Positions 19,606 to 30,272 of a stretch of 64,000 nt of DNA are shown here, piece after piece. Within the stretch, counting starts at the first letter, position 1. Each line of letters starts with the position of its first letter. Origin of the DNA: Blastobasis lacticolella. Taxonomy: Eukaryota > Arthropoda > Insecta > Lepidoptera > Blastobasidae. Location of the stretch: positions 3,988,001 to 4,052,000 of the forward strand of contig LR990068.1 of assembly GCA_905147135.1 (NCBI GenBank), read 5' to 3'. A program made the position numbers and the translations under genes. The notes beneath the pieces were generated by a model, which was not told where the DNA came from, did no database searches, and saw nothing but the letters and a program-made list of their open reading frames with translations.

Positions 19606-20343
19606 CTGTCTCTTTGAACATATTTTACCATTATTTTATTATTTTCTATCTCAAGCCATGAGCTCACATTGGTGTTCCTTATTACATGAGATGACACATC
19701 TCAAGGGGAAGACAAATTGTGATAAACGTTTGATTTTTTTAAATATACTCCCACATAACCACATTATCGGGTAATTAAAGGCTATAATCATTAAATTATA
19801 GCTACACCAAACGCCTTCTGACTGTAATATCCTAGATTATAACCACAGGAGTTGCAGCAGTGGGAATGAGTGTTGAGGCAAAGCCCTAAAAAAATCCTAG
19901 ATTCTAAAGTAAATAGTGCGAACACACACATACACACTCACACAATATTATTTTTTCTGTTTTAACTAGATTAAGCAGATATAATGATCTCATCTGTCAT
20001 GGGGAGGGGGGAGGGGCCTGGAGCTCTGTAGTACAGGTGTTCAGCCTTTTTCAGACTCCAGGTGCTCTCAAAGGCTGTTTATAGGTAATTGATTAGTACC
20101 TTTGTAATTGAATAATCAGGATTTGATTAAACCTTTGTGGGGGGAACAAATAAAGCAAATATTTATTCATTTTATTCTTTATCTTTTATTACTTTAGCAA
20201 AGGAAAGTATGGAATAAAGAGGAGTGTGGTGAGCTGAACTCACATACTGAAATCATCAGTGGCTGAAATCATCATTTTAGGTAGGTAAGTACAGTCAACA
20301 GTATATTGACCTACCCAAAACCAGTATAAGATGGCTAGCATCT

Positions 20344-20660
20344 TTTTTTTTATGACCTACGATAGGCAATCAGGCAAGCGGGCCACCTGATGAAAAGTGG
20401 TCACCACTGCCTATAGACATTAGCAACACCAAAAGTATCGCCAATGCGTTGCCCACCTCTATAACACGTTGCTCTGGCAGCAAAAAGGCAAATGCCCCTC
20501 CACTGCCAAAGCCACGGTTTCCCAAATCCCCACCCCATGGAGCACTGGAAACCTTACTCACCGGCAGAAACACAACACTATTTAAAAGAGTATTGTTTAG
20601 CTACGGTATTCTGTAAGGTGGAGGTACTTCCCCAGTCGGGCAGCTCCTATTCGAACGGGA
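20344..20660 (-). mobile_element. LINE 3' tail, family L-B, extended copy
   Basis: Plus-strand ACCTGATGAAAAGTGGTCAC and CAATGCGTTGCCCACCTCT identify the family; further into the element (to about 20660) is a CTTCCCCAGTCGGGCAGCTC stretch. The preceding 19606-20343 holds no recognised feature. Confidence 0.6.
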
Positions 20661-20719
20661 TACCCCGCTATGCCAAATTGTAATATTGCAAATGTCAAAA
20701 TTATAGGTATTATATCAAC

Positions 20720-21470
20720 TCAATGAGCGAGCGCCCTGAGTAAAAAATTTGCCCTTTTTAGTGGGGTGAATAATGAATGAATGAGCGAGCGGAGCGAGGT
20801 CGAACATTTTCGGTTTTTAAACATGGGGGAGAACAACGAATGTGTGAGCGAGCGGAGCAAGCTGGTAGTTTTTGACATTTTGGATCTTAAAAGCTGCGGT
20901 GATCAGTGATGAGCAACCGGTGAGAGCTCGAAATTTTGTACGTTTGAGGTCTTAAAAGCTGGAGTAAATTGAAAGAATGAGCGCGGAGTGAGCTTGTAAT
21001 TTGTGATAGTTTGGGTAATAAAAGTGGGTGGGTGGGTGTGTGGTGCCGCCACCTCAAAGAATAGCACCACCCCATCTCTTCCCGTGGGTGTCGTAAGAGG
21101 CGACTAAGGGACAAATCCGAAAGCTGGGCAGCAGCATCTTTCTGGGTAGATTTACATCAACTGCACTGCGATCTCCAACCCGCCTGCCAAGCGTGGAGAT
21201 TATGGCAATGACCTCCCCTTTCGTGGGAGAGGCCCGAAGTCCTGCAGTGGATTGTTATGGGCTGTGATGATGATCATAAATTAATGAACGAGCGAAGCGA
21301 GCTCGCTATTTTAGACATATTTGGTCTTAACAGCAATGGGTGATCCTCACAATAGTAAATTAAGGAAATCAATTAAATAAGTAACCGCAACGAGCTAGGT
21401 GAATGATAAGAAAAGTATCTGAAACCTATGAATGAGCGATCTCAGCGAGCTTGGGATTTTATACGGCGGT
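20720..21470 (+). repeat. Degenerate minisatellite (58-68 bp units), split by a SINE
   Basis: Units begin with forms of GAGCGAGCGGAGCGAG at 20725, 20783, 20846, 20911, 20979, 21286 and 21434. Each is followed by a T-rich segment and a (G)GTCTTAAAAGC-like block. A family B SINE at 21036-21274 interrupts it. Confidence 0.75.
21036..21274 (+). mobile_element. SINE-like family B, copy 3
   Basis: Inserted inside the minisatellite. It retains ACTGCGATCTCCAACCCGCC and the GGGCTGTGATGATGAT tail. Confidence 0.75.
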
Positions 21471-21696
21471 TACATAATCAGTGGGGGCCCGCGGTGCTCG
21501 AAGCAGAATAAAAAACTGTATCAGGAGTTTGGGCGTCGGTTGAGGCGTAAGGTCCCATGATGTGGACAAGTTTTGGGTCAGCAAATATCACTCGCCGTCC
21601 ATCGGGGAAACATTGAACATTACTGGTGGACTGAAAACTTTTCTCTTAAGTTTGTTTCCCGACTTTTGGAAAAATAACTCAATCTAGCTTTCATTG

Positions 21697-21711
21697 CCCC
21701 CCCCCCCCCCC
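21697..21711 (+). repeat. Poly-C tract
   Basis: Run of about 15 C. Downstream, 21795-21905 is rich in CCTCCG / CTCCGC direct repeats upstream of the ZAD gene at 22287. Confidence 0.8.
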
Positions 21712-22286
21712 TTCCTACGCCTATGCCTATCCTATGGTACAAGCCACATAGTCTAGGACCAAGCGCGGGCGCTGACACGATACGAAGTAGGGTTGCGACG
21801 TAACTTCGCTTTCACCTCCGTTACCGCGGAAAATCTGCATAAAATTATACCTCCGCCTCCGCAAAACCTTTGCGGAACCTCCGTTACAACTCCGCATAAG
21901 TTTTGCATCGTATTCGGCGACGCTCTCCGTCTCTTTCGTACCCGCTTTCTTACCGGTTATTCCTAACGGAACGGACCGGTCTAGTATGGCACAGCATATT
22001 ACGTTTACATTGAATTTGCACCTTCCGTTTTCATTCTATTCTCACTGGAACGAATGAAAAGGGCTATCACAGTAAGGCGCGGGCCTAAAGTGTAGTGTGG
22101 CTTCGTCCGAGCGTGTAGCTTATTGAAGTGTCAAACCACATTGACATTGGTGTTTCTATCGTCTTTGATTTCATTGACATTGACATGCATGACATGACTG
22201 TGTTGTGTTTTTGTACTTTTTGTAGTGGAAATTATTGATGAAAATGGTCAGAGTTCATTGAATTTTCATGGAAGAATATGTGAAAA

Positions 22287-22427
22287 ATGAGTGATACGTG
22301 GGTCGACAACGGCTTCTGTCGTTGCTGCCATTCCGAGGGACAATTCAGAAGTCTCGGAGTTGCCTTTTCCTTTGAAGGGAACCGTGAAATCTACTCTGTA
22401 CTTTTACGCGAAACTTTCGACATCGTT
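22287..22427 (+). CDS. ZAD-C2H2 gene (plus), exon 1: start and first half of ZAD
   Basis: ATG at 22287 is preceded two codons earlier by an in-frame TGA, so the start is well fixed. The 47 codons end in phase 0 at GTAAGT. FCRCCHSEGQFRSL gives the first CxxC (C11, C14) and REIYSVLLRETFDIV the helix after it, closely parallel to the minus-strand ZAD gene. The locus runs over five exons to 31480 and encodes about 574 residues. Confidence 0.88.
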
Positions 22428-22739
22428 GTAAGTACAACAAAACTTCCTATTCCACCTACGTATATATCGTTTTTAACACGGAATTTTAATCCTATAAGTA
22501 TTATTCTAAATGTGAAACTGTTAGAGTTTGTTTCGTTAGTCGAAACGTCTGATTGAATCTCTGAACTTTGAGGTTTTAATGAATTTTCGGTAGGGAAATA
22601 GGCAAACACAGCTGGCGTAGGATCAAGTAGTCACTTACTTCCCGGTCCCAAAAAACAGTCGGTTTCAGTCTTTAAGCATTAATTTTTTTGAATTTGAATG
22701 AAAGTTCAAATGCATATGAAGTTGTGTTCCACTTTTTTG

Positions 22740-22855
22740 TTATACAGTTGGCAAACAGGCAAGTGGGTCACCTGATGGAAAGTGGTCACCGCCATCTCAG
22801 GACATCAGCAACACCAGGGGTGTCAATCCTGGAGTGTTGCCCACCTGTAAAGAGA
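22740..22855 (-). mobile_element. LINE 3' tail, family L-B
   Basis: Contains CACCTGATGGAAAGTGGTCA and CAGCAACACCAGGGGTGTC; the head-proximal part is truncated. Abuts SINE A copy 5. Confidence 0.65.
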
Positions 22856-22883
22856 TTTCTTATAATTTATTTAAAAGCATTTA

Positions 22884-23172
22884 TTGTGGTAAAGGTATCC
22901 GACTCGCAAGCGAGAGGTATGGGGTTCAAATCCCACTGCAGCCATGTACCAATGACTCTATTGTGTGTTATGTACATTAGTTAAACACTCACCTATGCTG
23001 TTACGGTGAGGGAAAACATTGTGATAAACCCTTAACATTCAGGCGGCTGAATGTGTAATCGTCATCCAATCTGGTCAGGGCCCCTGGTAGCAGGGTCCCG
23101 GAGGTCAGATGGTAGTCGCTAGACTGTAGTTACCCCGGGCCCTCATGTGCAAGAGCACAACCAGGACATTAA
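22884..23172 (+). mobile_element. SINE family A, copy 5
   Basis: Head-proximal part with box B GGTTCAAATCC, body and shortened tail, with an internal deletion of the TGATCTGCC...GCGGA block. Confidence 0.8.
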
Positions 23173-23206
23173 TTTTACAATAAATCTAATCTTTACTTTT
23201 TAACAG

Positions 23207-23357
23207 ATAACTCCAATGGCAGACAATAGTAGCGAAACATACACCATATGCGAAGTGTGTGTGCCACGCCTGCGAGACGCAGCACGGTTCAGACAACAGG
23301 TTCAGCAGTGCGAAGCCACTTTAGGAGAGTACTATGCCCGATATTTGGCTAGAAAAG
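23207..23357 (+). CDS. ZAD-C2H2 gene (plus), exon 2: second half of ZAD
   Basis: Acceptor TTTTTAACAG, donor GTGAGG. It encodes ITPMADNSSETYTICEVCVP and a following helix. ICEVC provides the second CxxC (C62, C65). It starts in phase 0 and ends in phase 1, as in the minus paralogue, with a slightly longer exon (151 vs 127 nt). Confidence 0.86.
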
Positions 23358-23460
23358 GTGAGGTTCTGTTATAACAGCTTGTAATAAAAACCATGTTGGT
23401 CTTGGATTGTTATTATGAGGTGATATGTATTTAAGTATACCACTACCATAATGTACCAAT

Positions 23461-23479
23461 CTCTCTCTCTCTCTCTCTC
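23461..23479 (+). repeat. (CT)n microsatellite
   Basis: Uninterrupted CT run at the 5' edge of SINE A copy 6. Confidence 0.9.
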
Positions 23480-23483
23480 AAGG

Positions 23484-23723
23484 ACTCTTTTCTGAGCTGA
23501 GCACATCTGAATACTAATTGATGCTCTTACGATGAGGCAAAGCATTGTAGTGAAACCTACACATTCAGGCGATTCAATGTATAACCTTACGACTTATGAT
23601 CCAATCTGGCCAGGTTCCCTTGGTAACAGGGTCACAGAGGTCATATGGCAATCGTTCCACTGTAATTACCTGATCTGCCGAATCTTGGGCCCTCGCGCGC
23701 GAGATCACTACCGGGACATTAAC
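23484..23723 (+). mobile_element. SINE family A, copy 6 (headless)
   Basis: Body and tail only, starting at the TTTCTGAG block. The tRNA-like head is replaced by the CT run. Confidence 0.75.
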
Positions 23724-23778
23724 TTACGTGTAGAATCGGCAAATCGTGTTTGTATAGGCGTAAAACGATATAATCTTC

Positions 23779-24030
23779 ACAGCCCATAACAGTCCACTGC
23801 AGGTCTTAGGGCCTCTCCCACAAAAATAGGATGTTATTGCCATAATCTCCACGCTTGGCAAGCGGGTTGGAGATCGCAGTATTATAAACATAACAATGGA
23901 AAACGCTGCTACCCATTTTCCAGTCTACGGAGACTCTAGATCTTATGCCTCGAAAACATTAGTCGCCTTGTACGACACCCACGAGTGTTAGGGGTTGGTG
24001 CTATTCTACTCTGCCGGACACTAGACGGCC
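23779..24030 (-). mobile_element. SINE-like family B, copy 4
   Basis: Near full-length reverse copy from CACAGCCCATAACAGTCC to GACGGCC. Confidence 0.8.
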
Positions 24031-24054
24031 AACATATAATATTACCACGTTCTA

Positions 24055-24404
24055 GCGTCGGTGACCGAGCGGTTAGAGTATACGACTCGTAAGTCAGAGG
24101 TCCCGGTTTCCAATCCCGCTCCGGGCATGTACCAATGACTGTTTTCTGAGTTATGTACATTAGTTGAATACTAACCGATGCTCTTACGATGAGGGAAAAC
24201 ATCGTGATGAAACCTGCACATTCAGGTGACCGGATGTGTAACCATGATCCAATCTGGTCAGGTTCCCCTGGTAGCAGGGTCATGGAGGTCAGATGGCAGT
24301 CGCTCCACTGCAATTACCTGACCTGCCAAATCCTGGATCATGGTCAAGGCGGACCCCGGGCCCTCGTCCGTCGAGAGGACAACCGGGACATTAACGCCAA
24401 GACG
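24055..24404 (+). mobile_element. SINE family A, copy 7 (full length)
   Basis: The best full copy: GCGTCGGTGACCGAGCGGTT head (box A), CATGTACCAATGACTG, GTGAGGGAAAACATCGTGATG-type body, GGTCAAGGCGGACCCCGGG and the final GACATTAACGCCAAGA. Confidence 0.88.
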
Positions 24405-24443
24405 TTTTTTTTATAATATTACCACGTTAATTATAACAAAATA

Positions 24444-24521
24444 ATCATCTTGGCGCCAATATCCCGGTTGTACACCAGCGCGCGAGGGCCCGGGGTCCGC
24501 CTTGACCTTCATCCAATCTGG
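24444..24521 (-). mobile_element. SINE family A, copy 8 (tail fragment)
   Basis: Inverted tail fragment 40 bases beyond copy 7, possibly forming a hairpin with it. Confidence 0.7.
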
Positions 24522-25082
24522 TACATAAACTAAGTACAAAACAATACGTATCAAAACTATCAAAGCAATATCAGTTCTGTATGACAATACACGGCTGTTT
24601 TATTATGTACACGAGAGATGGCGCTGCGCGACATTTAAAACGCGCTATCGTTTGCTGCCTGACTCTTAAACAGTACCCTCACGAAATATGTTCTGGGTAA
24701 GAATAAAAATTAGGTTAATGAATTTTATGGGCTTTTTAAAGCTTTTTATAATATTTGATTGGTGATATAATGTACCCTGCGCGTCGCGACTTGTTCATTT
24801 ATCGTTCGCGTGGTAGGTGGGTGTCCTATCCGTACCCCTAGCTAGCCCTTTGTCCCTTTGACCTACCTTATTATATTACCCCTACCCTATTAGAGGTGCG
24901 CGGGTCCGTTATATTTATATAACATAACAGAACGTTATGCTATTATAAAATATTATGTTATTTGTAATTTTATAATGTATAACACCCTAATATAACTTTA
25001 CCTACCGTATAACGATCGCCTTTTTTCAGTTTGTATTATTATTTACTATTGATTTAGTACCTTGGGGAACACAAAATATTTA

Positions 25083-25230
25083 TTTTATTTATTTAACAGT
25101 TTATTGTGCACAATAACATTTATACAATATTGACATAAGGAAAACAACACAACAGGTACAGCTTATTTCATAAGAAATATCTTACAGCAGATCTACGGAA
25201 GAGACAGGGCATAATCAGAAAGGCAGACGG
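25083..25230 (-). mobile_element. LINE 3' UTR, family L-H
   Basis: The minus strand reads ...AAGCTGTACCTGTTGTGTTG...CACAATAAACTGTTAAATAA, also found at 27580-27700, 28195-28275 and 51675-51800. Confidence 0.6.
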
Positions 25231-25569
25231 CGTGCACCTTAAAATACCTAAACTACATAACACTACCACAAAAAAAAAAATACTACAATGAAATTATAAT
25301 ACCTAATTAAATACAAAGTTACATACAACATACATACTTAAATACATACATATATACATACATACATATATACTATGTATATTATGTATTATTTTTATTT
25401 TTTATTTATTTATTTGTATCAGGCTACAGAGGCCCATAGATATAATACATGTATCATACAAAATTATAAAAACAATAAATAATACATTATAGCCAAACCT
25501 ATAAAACAATACCACTTATAAAATTAACAATAGACTAATAGATAATATTATAATTTTCAATACTAAATT

Positions 25570-26634
25570 CTAACACTTTTCACTTTTCGTTTCGGCGGCA
25601 CCGGAAATTCTGGGTCGCCCACGGAATCGCCGGTACACCACACCCTTCGGCCAATAATCTTCCCTCATGAAGAAGTCCAAGTCTGCGGTGGGAACCAACA
25701 CCACGAACGAGTTGAACGTACGTTCATGGCTTGATTCCAAGAGCCGGACTCTCACGAGGTACTTTTTGGTTAAGCGGATATGCTCTTCCACGTCCTTTGC
25801 CGTCACTGTGTAATGAAGGCGGGACAGGTAAAGCGCCGTCGTCGGTGTCGCAGGGCGCAGTAGAAAGTTGGGACCAGTTACTGCAGTGCCGCGAAAATTC
25901 TGAGCAGCACGACGTCTACTCTTTTTCTGGACCGTGATAAATCCTTCCTCATCACAGTCCACGTCGGGGGCACATGGGGGCTTCAACACCCCCGTTTCTT
26001 GTGGAGCTGAAGCCACCACGGGCCTCGCGGTGACGCACCCGCAACGTGTACGCCGATGCGAGCCGCGTACGTATTGAGTTCCAGCGTGGACGGCGGCGGT
26101 GGCGGCGGTGTTAAAACTGCTGACTCGAAACTCGTGTCGCTCGCACCGCCGCGCAGAATTTTCATTGTGGCTGTGTCAGCAGGCGACCCGATGACTGGCA
26201 TAGAGTTGCGCAATGTATTCATTTGTTCACGCAACTCCAATACAGTTTTATGAGAGGCCTCGAATTTTGCCTCAACTTTCGCCAGGTTTTCCTTCAGGAG
26301 CACGATGTCCTTCAGCAATCTGGTGACGTCGACGTGGTCGAACGTAACGGGAGGGAGCTTATTCAAATCCCTCGCGACAAAGATTGGCACGTCGTCGGGA
26401 TCGGTCTCCTTCAGTAGCGTTATTATATCCTGAACGCTCCTCGGTGTCCCGTCACGTCTTCGAGACACCATCTTCTCCATCATGTTGAGTGATGAGAACA
26501 GCAGCACCTTGGCTAATGTCCTTCTCCGAGAAGCTGGACTTGCAGATCTGCACAGCACTGACTTCATCCATCACGTCCAACTTTTGCTGCAGAAACGCGA
26601 GGAGCTCGTTCACAACGATGTTACTATTAGCCAT
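25570..26634 (-). pseudogene. Retroelement ORF1-like gene, broken by two frameshifts
   Basis: The minus strand has three overlapping frames that together read as one protein. The start is MANSNIVVNELLAFLQQKLD. A shift near 26510 leads into SVQDIITLLKETDPDDVPIF and a coiled coil (LLKDIVLLKENLAKVEAKFE). A second shift near 26020 leads into EEGFITVQKKSRRRAAQNFR and an RRM-like end (ALYLSRLHYTV, FNSFVVLVP, YWPKGVVYRRFRGRPR). I recognise the type as a common insect ORF1-like protein, probably nucleic-acid-binding and of retroelement origin. It lies in intron 2 of the plus ZAD gene, in antisense. No neighbouring reverse transcriptase was seen. Confidence 0.65.
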
Positions 26635-27022
26635 CGCAGCGATGCACACGCGGCAGATTGCGCCGCCGCTTCAGTAATACGATATAAATATTACTAAATC
26701 GACAATACACGACCTACTCACATAGCGCATACTGAGATACTATTAATATTAGGTATTAGGGTATATTATAACGTTATAATAATAAGTATATTTTTATACC
26801 GTTATAATATACCCGTTATCTAATATAACGAACACCTCTAGTTTCTATCCTAACCCTGTACCTATTTTTTTTTTCTTTCATAAAAATCTTGTCTTGAATC
26901 TTCAGTATAGGTAAAGGTTCTTTCTTAGAGACAAAAATGGCCGATTTTTTGGCAAAGTTTTAAACTTAGTACCATTGGCACAATCGTTCCTTCAGTCAAA
27001 GTAAGCCTCAAAAGTCTGTCTT

Positions 27023-27190
27023 GGCCATGATCCAGGGAATTACTGTAGAACAACTGCCATTTGACCTCCGGCACTCTGTTACCAGGGGAACCTGACCAGA
27101 TTGGGTCACGGGTTTCTCATCTCAGGAATCTCGGTACCTCTCGCTTACAAGCCTGACACAACACAACGCCACCGATCGCTTCTATATGCT
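27023..27190 (-). mobile_element. SINE family A, copy 9 (degraded)
   Basis: Retains GACCTCCGGCACTCTGTTAC, CAGGGGAACCTGACCAGATT and part of the head. Confidence 0.65.
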
Positions 27191-27210
27191 CTTGACAATA
27201 TTAAAATTAT

Positions 27211-27395
27211 TTTTATACCACAAAGCTTGCGGCCTGCCTGATGGTAAGCAGTCACCGTAGCCTATGGACGTTTGCAATGCCAGGGGCATCACCCACGCGT
27301 TGCCGACCCCGTAAAAACCTTTTCACCCCTTTCTTGAAGAACTCCATGTTGTACTCTCCAGGGAAAACGTCTCCTCCCTGGAGAGAACCGCTCAT
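27211..27395 (-). mobile_element. LINE 3' end, family L-A
   Basis: Includes the end of the coding region (minus-strand ...GGAGAGTACAACATGGAGTT) and the 3' tail to TTTTATACCAC. Confidence 0.7.
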
Positions 27396-27450
27396 AAACC
27401 TGGTTCGTGAAACTGGACATCTTAATTGAATTTAATCGATTTATTTCCAG

Positions 27451-27543
27451 AAAACAGAGCAAGCGGGTCAGAAATAAAGAGAGAAAATGAAGCTTGTCCG
27501 GGAGATACCAATCAAGGTGATAGAAGCGGTGACGAGGATAATG
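27451..27543 (+). CDS. ZAD-C2H2 gene (plus), exon 3: linker
   Basis: Acceptor TTATTTCCAG, donor GTAGGT, phase 1 at both ends. It encodes NRASGSEIKRENEACPGDTN followed by GDRSGDEDN. EIKRE resembles the SUMO consensus. Consistent phases support it despite the short length. Confidence 0.72.
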
Positions 27544-27579
27544 GTAGGTATTATTATTAACAACATTTCGTATTCGTCA

Positions 27580-28045
27580 AATATTTATTTATTTAACAAT
27601 TTATTGCACACAGTATATTGAAATTACAACATTAAAGACGACACAACCTAGTACCAATAGTGACTCTATTTATTTCTAAGAAGATTATCTTCCAGCAGGC
27701 CTATAGAAAAAAGACTTATATTTTTTATATTATTTAAAAAAATATCGAGGTTGCATGTCACCCGAATCCCGATGGCAGGTGATCACCGTCGCCCATGGAC
27801 ACTCGCATCGCACCAAGGCCTCTATTTCGTACTATGGTTTCACGAATGGACCGTATGGATGGAGGATGGGACGCACCCTGTATATCTTGTACGCATGCAG
27901 GAACACCATTACGCCGTAAATTAAAGTTCCATCCGTACTGCCTGGATGAGTGGTGGTCATCTACACTAGGTACGATTTTCAAGAAACTTCTTGCCGCGCT
28001 CGATCTTCTGTGGAATTATGTTCCGGCAGCAGAATTCCATTAGGT
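27580..28045 (-). mobile_element. LINE remnants: L-H tail plus a second LINE C-terminal fragment
   Basis: 27580-27700 is the L-H tail. From 27740 to 28045 a minus-strand frame includes YGWNFNLRRNGVPACVQDIQ and GASHPPSIRS, of the kind seen just before the 3' tails of other lepidopteran LINE fragments. Not host coding. Confidence 0.5.
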
Positions 28046-28194
28046 ATTAGGTAGGTTAGTACGACATTGGAACCTTCAAGGAACATTATGATTATGACCG
28101 GTATAAGTAGTATATTTAGTGTATATTTGTATTTCATACATGTTATGTACATTTGTCCGTGCCTCGCTCAGCAGGTCTCACTGAAAACCATTTT

Positions 28195-28275
28195 TTATTT
28201 AACTATTTATTGTACACAGTAAAACATACAGGTAAAAACACAATTATAAATGACACAACGGGCACAACTTATTTA
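28195..28275 (-). mobile_element. LINE 3' UTR, family L-H
   Basis: Short copy of the family tail (TTATTTAACTATTTATTGTA ... GACACAACGGGCACAACTTA). Confidence 0.5.
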
Positions 28276-28455
28276 TGTTGTAATAATTGTGTTCTTTTTG
28301 GTTTATTGCTTTTTTTATGTTGTGGTGTTGTTTGTGTCAATAAATGTTCTTTCTTTCTTTCATTAATAACAGTAGCAGAATACTTAAAACGTGTCAAACT
28401 TCCATTGAGTTGCATTTGCGATCCAATTACAACTCGATCGAACCATTAGTGGATT

Positions 28456-28805
28456 AGCGGACTTGAGGCCCTGATTATTTTAATCTGGACCCCTGAAGAC
28501 TAGAGTGAATAGGCTGTTTCTAGACAGGCATGCTTCATCATCGTACGCATCGTCACTTACCACCAAGTGAGATGGCGGTCAGTGCCGAGTGCCGTTTTTT
28601 TATTCTACGCTGTGACAAACGAGCAGACAGCCCACCTGATGGTAAGCGGTAACTGTCGCCCATAACATCTACATCTGCCGAAAGACGTTCACTGTACGGC
28701 ATAGGCCTCCCCCAGAGATCTTCACAAAGGCCGCTCCTGTGCCTTCCGCATCCAGCTGGTACCTGCGATCTTTACCAAGTCATCGGTCTACCTTGTGGGA
28801 GGGCT
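28456..28805. mobile_element. Mosaic of LINE tails
   Basis: 28456-28580 (+) is the L-F tail (CTAGAGTGAATAGGCTGTTT, GACAGGCATGCT). 28603-28680 (-) is an R-family tail. 28690-28805 (-) encodes a fragment like RWTDDLVKIAGTSWMRKAQ. Nothing is intact. Confidence 0.6.
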
Positions 28806-28939
28806 ACCCACGTTGCGTAGGTACCCTACCCATTACATCTACGATTCATGCATCTAGCAAAATGCAGAACCACAGGTGCGTTGTCACCGTAAGGACTAAG
28901 ATATTTGGCGTTAATGTGGAGGACAGAATTCCAACCGCC

Positions 28940-29165
28940 AATGTTGGCAAGCGAAGATGGAGAAGGTGGAAAAGGGTAATTACCCACCTGGCCGAGTTGC
29001 TGTGACCAGGGGACCGAAGTCCAATGGACCCTCTTTGGATCTTGTATATAAGCGTTGTAGATGAAACACTCCGTTAGCGCGATGTAGATTTGACAGTTGC
29101 TGTCATGCTGATTGTCTTGCCAACTCGTGTGTGCGAGCTCTCTTTGATTCACTATGGAGATCGCT
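28940..29165 (+). repeat. Dispersed repeat related to 5010-5290
   Basis: GCCAATGTTGGCAAGCGAAG and GGAGAAGGTGGAAAAGGGTA match 5014-5070; the following part resembles 5110-5290 only loosely. Confidence 0.55.
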
Positions 29166-29259
29166 ACAGATACAATACTTTGTAAAAAGAAAATTGCGTT
29201 ACTAGACCTAAGACCGCACGCTTCTTTACTAATATGCCTTTTTGTCTTTTCTATTTCAG

Positions 29260-29391
29260 AAGGCCAGAGTTCACCTATGGGAATGTACATGCAACCGGAT
29301 GACCTAGACGACCAGCCTTTGTCGGTACTGGTGGGTCAGAAGCGAGGTGATGATGAGGAGCAGGAATCGGTGGATTGGGCTGATCAAGCAG
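29260..29391 (+). CDS. ZAD-C2H2 gene (plus), exon 4: acidic linker
   Basis: Acceptor TTTCTATTTCAG, donor GTGCGT, phase 1 at both ends. It encodes GQSSPMGMYMQPDDLDDQPL ... DDEEQESVDWADQA, strongly acidic. In the mature protein this segment separates ZAD from the fingers. Confidence 0.78.
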
Positions 29392-29703
29392 GTGCGTGGA
29401 GGTTACTTTTTTACTTGTTTTAAACTAAACTCGCGTTCCTTACACATATTATTGTACTAAACCTCTCCACTGAGGTCTTCTCGTGACCACGGTGGGTGTA
29501 ACCCTACCGAAATGGCGGGAAAACAAATCGTTAAGGTACGTCGCGTGTGAGTCCCGTTCGGTACAATAATATGTTACTATTTTTGCCTGGAGCTGGAGAG
29601 GCAGATAGACGGCAAACCTGGGCGCCGAGTCCGCTAATTTACTATATCGATTGAATTGCAATTGGATCGCAATAGCAGCTCAACGGCAGTTTAAATTTCT
29701 TTA

Positions 29704-29750
29704 TTTTTTTATACCACTAAGGTGGCAAACAAGCTTGCGGCCTGCTTGAT
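29704..29750 (-). mobile_element. LINE 3' tail, family L-A (short)
   Basis: TTATACCACTAAGGTGGCAA and the GCCTGCTTGAT stub only. Confidence 0.55.
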
Positions 29751-29772
29751 AATTGCAGCAGAATACCTAAAA

Positions 29773-30111
29773 CGTCGGTGGCCGAGCGGTTAGGGTATCC
29801 GACTCCTAAGCGAGAGGTACAGGGTTTGAATCCGGCCATGTACCAATGACTCTTTTCTGAGTTACGTACATTAGTTGAATATTAACCGTTGCTCTTACGG
29901 TGAGGGAAAATATCGTGATGAAACCTGCACATTCAGGCTGATCATGTAATCATGATCCAATCTGGTCAGGTTCCTCTGGTAGCAGGGTCACGGAGATCAG
30001 ATGGTACTCGCTCCACTGTAATTACCTGATCGACAAATCCTGAATCATGGTCAAGGCGGACCCCGGACCCTCGTTCTCGAGAGCTCAACCGGGACATTAA
30101 CGCCAAGATGA
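29773..30111 (+). mobile_element. SINE family A, copy 10 (full length)
   Basis: Complete from CGTCGGTGGCCGAGCGGTTA to ACGCCAAGATGA. It ends 160 bases before the C2H2 exon. Confidence 0.87.
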
Positions 30112-30272
30112 TTTTTTTTACCAAATATGCGTAAAACTGCCATGGATCTGCGATTGTGACCACTGTACATCAGGTGACAGGCTTGCCTTTTTGTCTACCG
30201 TATAACATAAAAAAAAACAGTTTCCACGCGAAGAAAAGCTAGTATCTTCACCATTATTTCCTATGCTTTCAG

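Noticed and set aside
23441..23980. A CRISPR-like or tandem array in the SINE-rich stretch
   Set aside because: Repeats are dispersed SINE pieces of different families with no regular spacing; CRISPR is not expected in an insect genome.
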